64,000 nt of DNA from NCBI RefSeq assembly GCF_024433635.1, contig NZ_WNJZ01000014.1, positions 1 to 64,000 on the forward strand, in the 5' to 3' direction. The position numbers and the translations under genes are program-made. The stretch is from Ruminococcus sp. zg-924 (GTDB lineage Bacteria > Bacillota > Clostridia > Oscillospirales > Acutalibacteraceae). Numbering within the stretch: position 1 is the first letter of the stretch; every line of letters begins with the position of its first letter. The notes beneath the pieces were generated by a model, which was given only the letters and a program-made list of their open reading frames with translations, ran no database searches and was not told where the DNA came from. Shown here one piece after another: positions 8,722 through 17,539 of this stretch.

Positions 8722-9765
8722 TTATTGATATATCAAAAGTTTTTTTATTGTATCAGGGTCAACCTTGTATCGTACACCCTCGATAATATTGATAATGTTA
8801 GTAAGCTCGGTTTGGACAAGGCTGAAGTAGCTCATCATTACAACAGTCGGCACGGTTGAAAACCGTATCTGCCGCTTTGCATAGCTGAAATCACCTCGTC
8901 TGTCAATCTCACCGGCGTAGCTATATTCCATTTTAGCAATTCTTTTGCCTATGCTCGACTGAGCAGCCGCTGCGAAAAGCTCCTTGGGCGAGGTTGCTTC
9001 GCACATTTGCCTCAGCACTGCTTCTCTTATAGAGCCGTGCGGCAAAAGCTGCGCTCTGATTTCCTCAGGTTCAAGGTGGTAATACTTCTGAAGTCTCAAC
9101 ACTCTGACAAAATTCATCAAATCAATATGAGTTGTAAAAAGCTCCGTAAGTCCTCTTTTTTCTTCGCCTTTTGTGTGGTTATTGATGATTTCAAAGAGCC
9201 GGTTGTATAAATCAGAGTAAAGTGCATTTTCAATTGCAGGAACATTAAGCTCACCGTTGTTTGTCGGGCGAAACGGCTCAAGCAGCTTTTTGTATCTTGT
9301 CTTTTCAACAGCCGCTAAAAATTCGCTGTAATTTCTCGCCTTCGCCATAGCCTGCAAGTCTATCTTGGTATGGGCGCTAAACTGCAAAGGCAAATCAAAA
9401 ACATATCTTTCCGTATTACCGGAGCCTAAGAGCATTACAAAATGTGAAAGCTGCTCAACCTCCGCCCTATTTATAAGAAACTGTGAAAAAGACTCGCCTG
9501 TTGCTATTTCGTAATGTGACACTGAGGCATAATCATGAATAAGCTGCTGTTTAAGCACAGCCTCAAGCTGACCCCTGTGTACGTCACGCTCGTTCATATT
9601 ATTGAGCAACGACGAATAGCTTGTGTGGGTCTTAAGGTAAGACATAACCTCGCCAACGCTTGAACATGCAAGCAGGGTCTGATAGTCCTTTTCCTTAAGT
9701 CGCCTGCCGTATTTGCATCTTGCCTTTGCTATAATAGCATTTGCTGCATATTTTGTAAAAATCAT
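8722..9765 (-). CDS. ntpC: V-type ATP synthase/ATPase subunit C (AC39 family)
   Basis: 347 residues, all-helical, with the vATP-synt_AC39 signatures (start MIFTKYAANAIIAKARCKYG; C-terminal LTNIINIIEGVRYKVDP). It is the socket that connects the rotor shaft (D/F) to the membrane ring. Second gene of the operon, 17 bases before subunit I. Confidence 0.9.
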   Translation of the reverse strand: MIFTKYAANAIIAKARCKYGRRLKEKDYQTLLACSSVGEVMSYLKTHTSYSSLLNNMNERDVHRGQLEAVLKQQLIHDYASVSHYEIATGESFSQFLINRAEVEQLSHFVMLLGSGNTERYVFDLPLQFSAHTKIDLQAMAKARNYSEFLAAVEKTRYKKLLEPFRPTNNGELNVPAIENALYSDLYNRLFEIINNHTKGEEKRGLTELFTTHIDLMNFVRVLRLQKYYHLEPEEIRAQLLPHGSIREAVLRQMCEATSPKELFAAAAQSSIGKRIAKMEYSYAGEIDRRGDFSYAKRQIRFSTVPTVVMMSYFSLVQTELTNIINIIEGVRYKVDPDTIKKLLIYQ

Positions 9766-9805
9766 TGCTCAGGCTCCCTTCTTAAAAATATGCATAAGCT
9801 TAAGC

Positions 9806-10117
9806 TTACGAGTTGATTACAGCAGTAACAATGCCATCAACCCATTTATCACAATTTTCCGAGAAGGTTTTTTCAAGTCTTTCAAGAGATTCCTTTTGTT
9901 TGAGCTTAAACTTTTCAAGCTCTTCGTCCGCCGCCTTGCGTTCCGTAATTTCGTTTTTGGCGATACGCTTTCTCGCTTTTTCGATATAGTTGTTGTAAAC
10001 GTCCTCCTTAGCCTTGGCTATGTCTGCCTCAGAGTTGACCTTTTCCCGGTTAGCCTCCTCAGTAAGCTCACGTGCCTTTTCGTCCATTTCAACAATCTTT
10101 GCAAGCATATCCTCCAT
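9806..10117 (-). CDS. V-type ATPase G/H-like stalk subunit
   Basis: 103 residues, almost entirely charged heptad repeats (E, K, A, R), predicting one long coiled coil. It is the first gene of the ATPase operon and precedes subunit C, the place where the G/H (AhaH-like) peripheral stalk partner of subunit E is found in other Clostridia. Sequence identity alone would not be decisive for such a low-complexity coiled coil; the call rests on length, composition and position. GGAGG precedes the ATG. Confidence 0.75.
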   Translation of the reverse strand: MEDMLAKIVEMDEKARELTEEANREKVNSEADIAKAKEDVYNNYIEKARKRIAKNEITERKAADEELEKFKLKQKESLERLEKTFSENCDKWVDGIVTAVINS

Positions 10118-10150
10118 ATGAACACCTCCGTACGGGATTAAATAAATAAA

Positions 10151-10172
10151 TGCGAGGAACGCAGTCCTCGCA
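10151..10172 (-). other. Hairpin in the V-ATPase leader
   Basis: A perfect 8-bp stem (TGCGAGGA/TCCTCGCA) with a 6-base loop, about 35 bases upstream of the first ATPase start codon. On the minus strand it is followed by TTTATTTATTTAA, so it could act as a weak attenuator. No alternative antiterminator is evident. Confidence 0.5.
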
Positions 10173-10210
10173 TTTCGTCATTGAAACGTAAAGATAACAA
10201 CAGCAAAAAC

Positions 10211-10230
10211 TATACATATTAATATGTATA
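10211..10230. promoter_or_regulatory. Perfect 20-bp palindrome downstream of the V-ATPase promoter
   Basis: The sequence TATACATATTAATATGTATA equals its own reverse complement. It begins about 12 bases after the predicted transcription start of the promoter at 10249-10277, a position where a dimeric repressor would block elongation or initiation. It may also form an RNA hairpin. No candidate regulator is obvious nearby. Confidence 0.5.
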
Positions 10231-10248
10231 TGTGTTAGCGTTGTCGCT

Positions 10249-10277
10249 ATTATAGCACTCAGAAAGAATTTTTTCAA
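10249..10277 (-). promoter_or_regulatory. Sigma-A promoter of the V-ATPase operon
   Basis: On the minus strand, TTGAAA (10272-10277) is separated by exactly 17 bases from a perfect TATAAT (10249-10254). It lies about 130 bases upstream of the first gene of the operon. Confidence 0.85.
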
Positions 10278-10367
10278 GGTATATTTAGCATATCTTAAAA
10301 AATTTTTAAACTTTATTTACATAGAACAAATGAATGTGTGTATGCACATTAAGTTTTTACAAAACAA

Positions 10368-11726
10368 TCAGTTTTTAAGGCTCTGCAGCGGAGCAGGAAT
10401 TCTGCCGCCTCTTGAAATAAATTTTGCAGGTGAGGCTGTGTTAAGCTCCATAACGGGGCCACCGCCCAAAAGTCCGCCAAACTCAAGCCAATCTCCTGCT
10501 TTTTTGCCGATAGCAGGGATAACTCTTACAGCAGTTGTCTTGGAATTTACCATACCGATTGCCGCCTCGTCTGCGATAATAGCAGAGATAACCTCGGCTG
10601 TTGTGTCGCCTGGAATATTTATCATATCAAGACCTACCGAACATACAGCCGTCATAGCCTCAAGCTTTGTTAGTGTAAGGCAGCCGCTCTTTGCAGCCGA
10701 AATCATACCTGCGTCCTCTGTTACGGGAATAAACGCACCGGAAAGACCGCCAACGTGTGAAGAAGCCATTACACCGCCCTTCTTAACCGCATCGTTAAGC
10801 AGAGCAAGAGCCGCTGTTGTTCCGTGTGCGCCGCACTGCTCAAGACCCATTTCCTCAAGGATATGGGCAACGCTGTCGCCAACAGCCGGAGTAGGAGCAA
10901 GCGATAAATCTACAATGCCAAACGGAACGCAAAGACGCTTTGAAGCCTCCTGAGCTACAAGCTGACCTGTTCTTGTAATCTTGAACGCTGTCTTTTTGAT
11001 AAGATTTGCAACCTCTGTAATATCACAGTCGCCGCACTTTGACAAAACTGCACGCACAACGCCCGGTCCTGATACGCCAACGTTAATCTCGCAGTCAGGC
11101 TCGCCGGGACCATGGAAGGCACCCGCCATAAACGGGTTATCCTCGGGTGCATTACAGAAAACAACAAGCTTTGCAGCTCCAATGCACTCTCTGTCCTTTG
11201 TCAGCTCGGCTGTTTCTTTAACAACTCTGCCCATTTTTGCAACGGCGTCCATATTAATGCCCGCCTTTGTGCTGCCTATATTAACAGACGAGCAAACGTG
11301 CTCTGTTTCGGCAAGCGCACGGGGAATACTCTCAATAAGACCATAATCGCCCTTTGCAAAGCCCTTTTGCACAAGTGCAGAGTAACCGCCGATAAAGTTT
11401 ACGCCGACTGTCTGAGCGGCTTTTTCAAGAGCATGGGCAAACTTAACAGGGTCGCTTGTAGGACAAGCGGCAGCAAGCATTGCAACCGGGGTTACAGAAA
11501 TACGCTTATTGATAATCGGAATACCGTACTCCTTTGAAATGTCCTCGCCCGTTTTTACAAGGTCCTTGGCATAGCGGCAGATTTTGTCATACACCTTATC
11601 GCAAGCCTTATCAATATTCTCATCAACGCAATCGAGCAGCGAAATACCCATTGTAATTGTTCTTACGTCAAGGTTTTCGTTGTCAATCATATTGATTGTT
11701 TCAAGTATATCATGTGTATTAATCAT
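10368..11726 (-). CDS. PFL family protein (UPF0210, DUF711)
   Basis: 452 residues, full length for the UPF0210 family, which resembles pyruvate formate-lyase/ribonucleotide reductase folds but has no established reaction. Recognisable segments are [16 protein letters not shown] near the start, [11 protein letters not shown] near residue 130 and [20 protein letters not shown] near residue 310. It follows the ACT-domain gene by 20 bases, the usual arrangement in Firmicutes, so the two probably work together, perhaps with the ACT protein as a ligand sensor. Confidence 0.88.
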   Translation of the reverse strand: MINTHDILETINMIDNENLDVRTITMGISLLDCVDENIDKACDKVYDKICRYAKDLVKTGEDISKEYGIPIINKRISVTPVAMLAAACPTSDPVKFAHALEKAAQTVGVNFIGGYSALVQKGFAKGDYGLIESIPRALAETEHVCSSVNIGSTKAGINMDAVAKMGRVVKETAELTKDRECIGAAKLVVFCNAPEDNPFMAGAFHGPGEPDCEINVGVSGPGVVRAVLSKCGDCDITEVANLIKKTAFKITRTGQLVAQEASKRLCVPFGIVDLSLAPTPAVGDSVAHILEEMGLEQCGAHGTTAALALLNDAVKKGGVMASSHVGGLSGAFIPVTEDAGMISAAKSGCLTLTKLEAMTAVCSVGLDMINIPGDTTAEVISAIIADEAAIGMVNSKTTAVRVIPAIGKKAGDWLEFGGLLGGGPVMELNTASPAKFISRGGRIPAPLQSLKN

Positions 11727-11746
11727 ATAAATAATGCCTCCAAAAA

Positions 11747-12016
11747 TTAAATCCTGTGCATTGAGTTGAAGATGTCTTCATGCATAATGTGAATCTTAAG
11801 TCCCATCTCATCACCCAAAGAGGAAAGGCTGTCAGCCAGTTTGTCAAACGGAATGCTCGACTTGTCGATGTCAACAAGCATTATCATTGCAAACATATCC
11901 TGCAATACGGACTGAGTTACCTCCTGAATATTAACGCCGTAATCAGCGCAGGCACATGACACCTTTGCAAGGATTCCTACTGTGTCCTTGCCGATAACAG
12001 TAATAAACGCACGCAT
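11747..12016 (-). CDS. ACT domain-containing protein (UPF0237)
   Basis: 89 residues, a single ACT domain of the UPF0237 type ([20 protein letters not shown]). Such small ACT proteins bind amino acids or other small ligands and act as regulatory subunits. The ATG at 12016 is chosen because AGGAGG lies directly upstream; the open frame extends further but lacks support. It is the first gene of the pair with UPF0210. Confidence 0.88.
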   Translation of the reverse strand: MRAFITVIGKDTVGILAKVSCACADYGVNIQEVTQSVLQDMFAMIMLVDIDKSSIPFDKLADSLSSLGDEMGLKIHIMHEDIFNSMHRI

Positions 12017-12393
12017 ATAAATTTCCTCCTGAATTATAGTTTTACATCTTATTATCTTATTTTTCGCTCCGCCTGTCAATAGCGCAGGCGGATTTTGTAA
12101 AATAAGTAAATTTTTATTGGTCTGATACGAAAAAACTGAATAAAGAATAGAAAATCCTTGAAAAAGAATCGGCAAGAGGATATAATTTTATAAAATGTCA
12201 TATCACCATATAAGGCAATGTCATCAAATAAGCGACGTTATAATGCAATTTTAGACCTAACTTACAGCATTTGAAATATTTGCTTTGCAAATATGAATTT
12301 TGCCTTTTGGCAATGTAATGGCGGGTTTTACCCAAACACAGATTAAATTATATTTCTTATGTTTACAACATTACAAAATAAGGAGGCGGGCCA
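12017..12393. other. Intergenic region with several short hairpins, no gene seen
   Basis: Holds three perfect small inverted repeats: CCGCCTG/CAGGCGG (12069-12091), ATATTTGC/GCAAATAT (12276-12294) and TTGCC/GGCAA (12300-12313). The last two stand side by side and resemble the hairpin-rich intergenic repeats seen in clostridial genomes, but no second copy was found in this window. The ribosome binding site of the next gene (AAGGAGG) is at its right end. Confidence 0.4.
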
Positions 12394-13230
12394 ATGAAAA
12401 ACAGAATTATCGTTGACAGCCATACACACAGCAATAATTCCTTTGACGCAGAAAACAGCGTTTCGGAAATGCTTAACAGAGCAAATGAAATAGGGCTTGA
12501 CTATCTAACGATAACCGACCATTTCGAGTCTGCGTTCTATTTTGAGCCGGACGATGAGTTCGGCGATTTAAGGGTTCTTTTACCGCAATCTGTAAATGAC
12601 GTAAAAAATCAGCAGAAAATCAATACGGGCAAAACAGAGCTTTTATGTGGAATAGAGCTTGGTGAACCGCTGCACAATATAAAGGCAACCGATGAGGTGC
12701 TCGGTCTTACAAACTTTGACTTTGTGCTGTGCTCAACGCATAATCTTAGAGATATGGGAGATTTCTTTTGGCTTGACTATAAGAGCAACGAGATACCATC
12801 GCTTATAAAAAAATATTTCCGTGAGCTTTGTGAATGTGTGCAGTGGGGCGGTTTTGACAGTCTTGCACACATTACATACCCTATGAGATATATTTGCGAC
12901 AGGAGCAAAATTGCGGTTAACTTCTCTGACTACAAAAATGAGATTGACGAGTTACTCTCGCTGCTTGCAGAAAGAGACAAGGCGCTTGAATTTAACACCT
13001 GCCGCAACTGTGAGCTGTCGCTGAAAACAATAGACAGCTGCCGAGATATACCGTATTTAAAGCGTTATAAGGAGCTTTGCGGCAGATATGTTACTCTTGG
13101 CAGTGACGCACACAAAATTCAAGACCTCGGAAAGGGAATTGACGGGGCAATTGATATTTTATGTGAGCTTGGGTACAGTGAAATTACGGTATTCAAACAA
13201 AGAAAACCAATGCTTATCCCGATAAAATAA
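12394..13230 (+). CDS. PHP-domain phosphoesterase, HisJ/histidinol-phosphatase family
   Basis: 278 residues with the metal-binding PHP motifs: DSHTHSNNSF at the N-terminus, ITDHFE near residue 49, CSTHN near 117 and GSDAH near 239. These bind a trinuclear metal site that hydrolyses phosphate esters. Histidinol phosphate is the family's best known substrate, but there is no his gene nearby, so the substrate is uncertain. AAGGAGG stands 8 bases before the ATG. Confidence 0.8.
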   Translation: MKNRIIVDSHTHSNNSFDAENSVSEMLNRANEIGLDYLTITDHFESAFYFEPDDEFGDLRVLLPQSVNDVKNQQKINTGKTELLCGIELGEPLHNIKATDEVLGLTNFDFVLCSTHNLRDMGDFFWLDYKSNEIPSLIKKYFRELCECVQWGGFDSLAHITYPMRYICDRSKIAVNFSDYKNEIDELLSLLAERDKALEFNTCRNCELSLKTIDSCRDIPYLKRYKELCGRYVTLGSDAHKIQDLGKGIDGAIDILCELGYSEITVFKQRKPMLIPIK

Positions 13231-13290
13231 ACTTGATTTCTTTATGCATATTTTCCCCATTCTTACAAACAATGAATATGGGTGAAATTT

Positions 13291-13995
13291 ATGGAATTAA
13301 TTAAAATCGCACTTGCCTCTCTCGCATCGCTTGCCGCACTGTTTATCCTGACAAAATTTATGGGCAACCGTCAGATATCACAGCTGACAATGTTTGACTA
13401 TATCAACGGAATAACCATAGGCTCTATTGCCGCCGAAATGGCAACCTCTCTTGAGGATGACATATTAAAACCGCTTACTGCTATGGTAATTTATACTGTT
13501 GTAGTTGTGCTGATTTCTTTGGCTTCGTCAAAATGGTCAGGAGTAAAGCGTTTCTTCGGCGGACGTTCTCTTGTCATAATGAGCAACGGCAAAATCTTCA
13601 AAAACAACCTTAAGAAAGCAAAGCTTGATTTGAATGAATTTTTGATTCAGTGCAGAGTAAACGGCTATTTCAACCTTGATGATATTGAAACCGCCGTATT
13701 TGAAAGCAACGGCAGAATTACATTTCTGCCAAAAGCCTGCAAGCGTCCTGTCCGTCCTGAGGATGTTCATTTGTTTCCAAATAAGGCCGGCTATTACGCA
13801 ACTATTATTTCCGACGGTGAGGTATTATTCAAGAATCTTCACGCCGCAGGTAAAAACGAGATTTGGCTTAAAAAAGAGCTTAAGCGCTTAGGCTACAACA
13901 AATATTCAGAGGTTTTCTACGCCGCAAGCGACGGAATTGAGCTTATGGCTTACGGATATGACCAAACGGAAAACCAAAACGATATATTTCAATAA
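13291..13995 (+). CDS. DUF421 (YetF-like) membrane protein
   Basis: About 234 residues. Three N-terminal membrane segments (about 5-25, 33-55, 62-80) are followed by a cytoplasmic DUF421 domain (FFGGRSLVIMSNGK). The family includes B. subtilis YetF and germination-related paralogues, with no defined enzymatic activity. The ATG at 13291 has GGGTG six bases upstream; a GTG at 13282 in the same frame is an alternative start. Confidence 0.82.
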   Translation: MELIKIALASLASLAALFILTKFMGNRQISQLTMFDYINGITIGSIAAEMATSLEDDILKPLTAMVIYTVVVVLISLASSKWSGVKRFFGGRSLVIMSNGKIFKNNLKKAKLDLNEFLIQCRVNGYFNLDDIETAVFESNGRITFLPKACKRPVRPEDVHLFPNKAGYYATIISDGEVLFKNLHAAGKNEIWLKKELKRLGYNKYSEVFYAASDGIELMAYGYDQTENQNDIFQ

Positions 13996-14011
13996 TTTTA
14001 CGAGGTGCAAA

Positions 14012-14434
14012 ATGATTATAATGTCAGTTGACTTGGGACTTGCAAGAACAGGTCTTGCTGTATGCGATAAAACCGAGCTTCTCTCCTCACCGCTGTGTGT
14101 GATTGAGGAGCGTGACTTGGATATATTAGCGGATAAAGTTGCTTTGAAATCGCAGGAGTGCCGAGCCGAACTGATAGTTGTGGGACTGCCGAAAAATATG
14201 GACGGCAGCGAAGGAGAATCGGCACAAAGAGCGAGGGAATTTGCAAAAGCCCTGTCGGTAAAGACGGGGCTAAAGTGCGATATGCAGGACGAAAGAGGCA
14301 CAACAATAACGGCGCACAATTACCTGAACATTACTGACACAAGAGGCAAAAAGCGCAAGAGCGTTATAGACAGCGTTGCGGCAACAATAATACTTGAGGA
14401 TTATCTGGCATACCGAAAAAACCACCGTACATAA
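14012..14434 (+). CDS. ruvX: Putative pre-16S rRNA nuclease / Holliday junction resolvase RuvX (YqgF)
   Basis: 140 residues with an RNase H-like fold. The N-terminal SVDLGLARTGLAVCD holds the first catalytic Asp, VVGLPKNMDGSEG is the central motif, and the C-terminal SVIDSVAATIILEDYL supplies the last acidic residues. It acts in 5' end maturation of 16S rRNA and possibly in recombination. It starts 14 bases after the DUF421 stop, with GAGGTG as ribosome binding site. Confidence 0.92.
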   Translation: MIIMSVDLGLARTGLAVCDKTELLSSPLCVIEERDLDILADKVALKSQECRAELIVVGLPKNMDGSEGESAQRAREFAKALSVKTGLKCDMQDERGTTITAHNYLNITDTRGKKRKSVIDSVAATIILEDYLAYRKNHRT

Positions 14435-14538
14435 TCTTCACGTGAAAAAACTCATTTTAAACAACTGCGAGTGATCCGTATAAACCGTAAATTACGCATT
14501 GTTTCCATGTATTGAAGTGATTTTAAGCAAAAAGTAAA

Positions 14539-14577
14539 CCGCATAGACAAGCTCTTAAAAACAGCTTATCTATGCGG
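14539..14577. terminator. Bidirectional terminator between ruvX and tRNA-Ser
   Basis: A long stem (CCGCATAGA pairing with TCTATGCGG, then one mismatch and AAGCT/AGCTT) with a 9-base loop. The minus strand continues into TTTACTTTTTG and serves the tRNA-Ser gene. On the plus strand the T run is weaker. Confidence 0.7.
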
Positions 14578-14582
14578 CATTT

Positions 14583-14675
14583 TGGCGGAGAGACGGGGAT
14601 TCGAACCCCGGGTACGGTTATTACCGTACACATGATTTCCAATCATGCTCCTTCGGCCAGCTCGGACATCTCTCC
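14583..14675 (-). tRNA. tRNA-Ser (anticodon GGA), CCA encoded
   Basis: 93 bases including the encoded CCA. Acceptor arm GGAGAGA/TCTCTCC, anticodon stem-loop GATTGGAAATC with anticodon GGA, a long variable arm (GTACGGTAATAACCGTAC) typical of class II tRNAs, and a T arm with GGTTCGAATCC. Confidence 0.96.
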
Positions 14676-14769
14676 AATTATTAATTTTCTGCGCTCACAA
14701 GCACTTTGGTATTATACAATATTCGCTGTAAAAAATCAAGTAAAATTTTAGAATTTACAAAAAATTGCC

Positions 14770-14807
14770 GTAAAAATCCGAAAGCACTGTGGCTCTCGGA
14801 TTTTTAC
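14770..14807. terminator. Bidirectional terminator downstream of the rubredoxin gene
   Basis: A perfect 12-bp stem (GTAAAAATCCGA/TCGGATTTTTAC) plus three inner pairs. It carries T-rich flanks on both strands and lies 37 bases after the stop of the gene at 14844. Confidence 0.85.
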
Positions 14808-14843
14808 TTTTATCTAATTTATCAAATAATCAAATTGTGGGAA

Positions 14844-15509
14844 TTATCCCTCAATTTTAAACTCCTTCTTAGACACGCCGCAAATTGGACACTTCCAATC
14901 GTCCGGAAGCTGGTCAAACGGTATCTTCTGCTCTGAGTCCTTATATTCAAAGCGGCAAATCGGACAAACATATTTCAGCTGCGGGCTGTTATCTGTCTTT
15001 GCATCACTGTCCTGATATGTCGGAGCATTTTTCGGCGCTCTGCCCTTAATAACACGGTGGTAATAATCATAGGTCATCGGAACGCCAGCGACGTTATCAC
15101 TTCCTGCTTTAACCTCAGCAATAAAGACAGTGTGGGTCAGGGTTTCAACAGTATTTACGACCTTGCACAAAAACCAACAGCAAATATTTTCACGCAATAC
15201 CGGCACATTCTCACGCAGTAGCTTGTAATTTACATTAGCAAGCTTGTCCGCATTTCTGCCGGAATTAAAGCCGAGAGCACCGATAACCGTTCCGGAGGTA
15301 TCCTCAGACAAAACGGATACCGAGAACTTTCCGGTTGCTTTAATGCGTTCGTTTGAGTAATTTTCGTGATTCACACTCACAGCAATCATCATAGGCGAGG
15401 AAGTTATCTGAATAACAGTGTTCGCAATGCAGGCTGACGGGCGGTTTTCGCCCTCAACTCCGATAGCATACATACCGTATGACAGGGTTTGAAATATTTT
15501 CGGATTCAT
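14844..15509 (-). CDS. hrb: High-molecular-weight rubredoxin (flavin reductase-rubredoxin fusion)
   Basis: 221 residues. Residues 1-155 form a flavin reductase-like FMN-binding domain (MNPKIFQTLSYGMYAIGV; SSPMMIAVSVN). Residues about 175-221 form a rubredoxin with both iron-binding CPIC knuckles (CPICRFEY and CPICGVSK). In Moorella, Hrb passes electrons from NAD(P)H to flavodiiron proteins that remove O2 or NO, so an oxidative-stress role is likely. The gene stands alone with its own promoter and terminator. Confidence 0.9.
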   Translation of the reverse strand: MNPKIFQTLSYGMYAIGVEGENRPSACIANTVIQITSSPMMIAVSVNHENYSNERIKATGKFSVSVLSEDTSGTVIGALGFNSGRNADKLANVNYKLLRENVPVLRENICCWFLCKVVNTVETLTHTVFIAEVKAGSDNVAGVPMTYDYYHRVIKGRAPKNAPTYQDSDAKTDNSPQLKYVCPICRFEYKDSEQKIPFDQLPDDWKCPICGVSKKEFKIEG

Positions 15510-15564
15510 GATTCAACACCTCTTGAGCCTTTGTGCAGCTTAGATTTATCAAAGCTGTGCAAAT

Positions 15565-15594
15565 AGTATAACATATTTTAGCTTTGCTATGCAA
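15565..15594 (-). promoter_or_regulatory. Promoter of the high-molecular-weight rubredoxin gene
   Basis: On the minus strand, TTGCAT (15589-15594), an 18-base spacer and TATACT (15565-15570). The leader then contains an imperfect inverted repeat (GCACAGCTT against AAGCTGCAC, about 15532-15559). Confidence 0.65.
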
Positions 15595-15665
15595 TAGCTT
15601 TTTATATATTATATTACAAAAAAGCCAAAACAGTTGTCGAATTTTTGTATTATGTCAGCAAAATT

Positions 15666-15887
15666 TTACTTGTCATCTTTATTTTTTTTGAAGCTTGTCA
15701 GCGGAACCACCTTTCCGTCCGGCATAACAGCGTCAGTGTTTTCAAGCTGTGAGCGCAGGCTTGACTTCATCTCGTCAATATATAGCCTGTAAAGCTTCTT
15801 TTGCTCTGATTGCTCCTCCTCGGTAAGTCCGACTGTCTTTTTCTTTTTAGCAAGCTCGTTTATTCTTTTCAACGATGCGTCATCCAT
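15666..15887 (-). CDS. DUF896 small protein (YnzC family)
   Basis: 73 residues, matching the DUF896/UPF0291 family: a basic helical hairpin (ASLKRINELAKKKKTVGLT) followed by EEQ..KLYRLYIDE. The B. subtilis member is linked to the SOS response operon but its molecular job is unknown. The ATG at 15887 is used because AAGGAG precedes it at the right spacing. Confidence 0.88.
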   Translation of the reverse strand: MDDASLKRINELAKKKKTVGLTEEEQSEQKKLYRLYIDEMKSSLRSQLENTDAVMPDGKVVPLTSFKKNKDDK

Positions 15888-15978
15888 ATTAATTCTCCTT
15901 TTAATCAATATTGCTCATATAAAAAACTTATATACCGCTGCATATTTCACAAATCTTGATAGGTATTTATTTCATTGA

Positions 15979-16003
15979 AAAAAGCGCCCTGCGGCGCTTT
16001 TTC
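15979..16003. terminator. Terminator downstream of tRNA-Ala
   Basis: AAAAAGCGCC and GGCGCTTTTT pair around a 4-base loop. The symmetric A and T runs let it work on either strand; it directly follows the tRNA-Ala gene on the minus strand. Confidence 0.8.
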
Positions 16004-16079
16004 TGGTGGAGACGGAGAGGATTGAACTCTTGACCTCTGCGTTGCGAACGCAGCGCTCTCCCAGCTGAGCTACGCCCCC
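16004..16079 (-). tRNA. tRNA-Ala (anticodon CGC), CCA encoded
   Basis: 76 bases with acceptor GGGGGCG, D arm AGCTCAGCTGGGAGAGC, anticodon loop TTCGCAA in a CTGCG/CGCAG stem giving anticodon CGC, T loop GTTCAATCC and encoded CCA. The acceptor stem has two G-T pairs. Confidence 0.95.
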
Positions 16080-16162
16080 ACAGCTTAATTTACATTTTAT
16101 CACAATATAGACAGCAATTCAACAAAAATGTCGAAAAACAAATTAAGCCGTTAAACACGTTA

Positions 16163-16954
16163 TTATTCACCAAAGGCTCGACTCAAAAACGTGTGCAAAA
16201 AATCTGGAAAGATTTCTCTCCACGCATTTTCGTTATGTTCATTTTCCGTAAGCACAACCTCGTTGAGCTTATCATACGGATAATTAAGCTCAATTAGCAA
16301 ATCATACAACATTTCAACGCTTTCAAATATCATCTGCTCCTCCTCACCGACAGCACCGCTGTAAATATAGATATACGGCGATTCTTCAGTAAGCTTTAGC
16401 GCAAGATATCTTTCCCAGTCCTGCCTTGAATAGAGTAAAAATGCAGGAGAAAGTGCGCCGACAGCAGAAAAAAGGTCGCTGTGCTCCATTCCCTCAAAAA
16501 ATGCCTGGAGTCCCCCCGATGAACAGCCACAAACAGCATTGAAGCGCTTATCACAGCTTACAGGAAAATTGGACTGAACATATGGCATAACTGTGTTTAT
16601 CAAAAAGCTGTCAAAGCCTTCGCCCTCAGGCTTGAATATTTCGTTTAAAAGCTCTGTGTGAAGTACAGTCCCTATGCTGTCCGGCGTAAGCTCGCTGTCA
16701 CGGTAGATATTTCCGTTGTCTATTCCGACAATAGCAGCACCCGTAATTCCGCATTTTACCTTGTTTTCAACCGCACCAATAACATCTAAGCAGCCGTACA
16801 CAGTTGCGTTATTGTCAAAAAGATTCTGACCGTCTGTCATATAAATTACAGGTAAAACATCACCGTCATTATGCTGAGGAACATACACCCATATTTTTCT
16901 CTCGCCCCTGCCTTGATACGGCAGCATAGCTTCAGTTAAAATTGCATTTACCAT
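16163..16954 (-). CDS. Alpha/beta hydrolase, putative esterase (esterase D/enterochelin esterase-like)
   Basis: 263 residues. The nucleophile elbow GCSSGG is near residue 144, PVIYMTDGQNLFDNN near residue 35 is the typical strand and oxyanion segment of the Esterase_D family (PF00756), and a late ENEHNENAWREIFPDFL supplies the catalytic His. No signal peptide, so it acts in the cytoplasm. The substrate is unknown and the gene stands alone. Confidence 0.8.
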   Translation of the reverse strand: MVNAILTEAMLPYQGRGERKIWVYVPQHNDGDVLPVIYMTDGQNLFDNNATVYGCLDVIGAVENKVKCGITGAAIVGIDNGNIYRDSELTPDSIGTVLHTELLNEIFKPEGEGFDSFLINTVMPYVQSNFPVSCDKRFNAVCGCSSGGLQAFFEGMEHSDLFSAVGALSPAFLLYSRQDWERYLALKLTEESPYIYIYSGAVGEEEQMIFESVEMLYDLLIELNYPYDKLNEVVLTENEHNENAWREIFPDFLHTFLSRAFGE

Positions 16955-17058
16955 TACTTATCACCCAATTTAATTAAAGCACAAAAAGGAAGTATATGCA
17001 ATAAGGAAATAAGCTTTTAGACTGAAAAAGAAAATATTAAATTTTTGCTGTAAAATTG

Positions 17059-17087
17059 TTGACATTATAACAGGAGTTTGATATAAT
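17059..17087 (+). promoter_or_regulatory. Consensus promoter of the CAU-anticodon tRNA gene
   Basis: TTGACA (17059-17064), a 17-base spacer and TATAAT (17082-17087): a perfect sigma-A consensus, typical of stable RNA genes, 21 bases before the tRNA. Confidence 0.92.
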
Positions 17088-17108
17088 GTTATGGCAACAA
17101 AACGACAA

Positions 17109-17185
17109 GGACCATTAGCTCAGTTGGTTAGAGCAACCGGCTCATAACCGGTCGGTCCGGGGTTCGAGTCCCTGATGGTCCACCA
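17109..17185 (+). tRNA. tRNA with anticodon CAU (elongator Met or lysidine-modified Ile2), CCA encoded
   Basis: 77 bases. Acceptor GGACCAT/ATGGTCC, D arm AGCTCAGTTGGTTAGAGC, anticodon loop CTCATAA, T loop GTTCGAGTC, encoded CCA. It lacks the C1-A72 mismatch of initiator tRNA. The GGACC acceptor favours Ile2 in comparison with Bacillus, but elongator Met cannot be excluded by eye. Confidence 0.93.
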
Positions 17186-17190
17186 GAAAA

Positions 17191-17216
17191 GCCGATGCAT
17201 ACGCATCGGCTTTTTT
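17191..17216 (+). terminator. Terminator of the CAU-anticodon tRNA gene
   Basis: A perfect 8-bp GC-rich stem (GCCGATGC/GCATCGGC) with a 4-base loop and six T. Confidence 0.9.
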
Positions 17217-17539
17217 CAATGAAAAACGCTCTCGGAATTTGAAAAATTCACCATATAATATGTATTAACTTACGTTACGAAATACAAGTTGGCGTATTTG
17301 GGCTTGCTCTGTTTCACTTTTTCCTTCTTTCACGGCATTATGTAAAATTCTCGCAATATATAAACACTTATACATATATTAGTATAATAATCCTTGCCTG
17401 AATTGAACACAAAACCTCGGATTTTATCGACTTGTTTGGTGAAGTATATGAATTGTTTTCTGTGATTTAATATGGTAAAATAAATCTATTCGATTATATT
17501 CTAAACATAGTCGGAAATATACGAAACCGGAGAAATAAT
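17217..17539. other. AT-rich intergenic region before the sigma-fusion gene
   Basis: No gene seen. A possible promoter for the following gene is TTGTTT at about 17454, 17 bases before TAAAAT. The ribosome binding site is weak (CCGGAG, 9 bases before the ATG). Confidence 0.35.

Noticed and set aside
10330-10953. 207-residue plus-strand frame opposite the UPF0210 gene
   Set aside because: It is Pro/Ser/Ala-rich, has no family resemblance, and lies wholly inside a well-conserved gene on the other strand; it reflects codon bias of that gene.
12260-12320. Riboswitch upstream of the PHP gene
   Set aside because: Two small independent hairpins only; no conserved aptamer core or terminator/antiterminator pair could be recognised.
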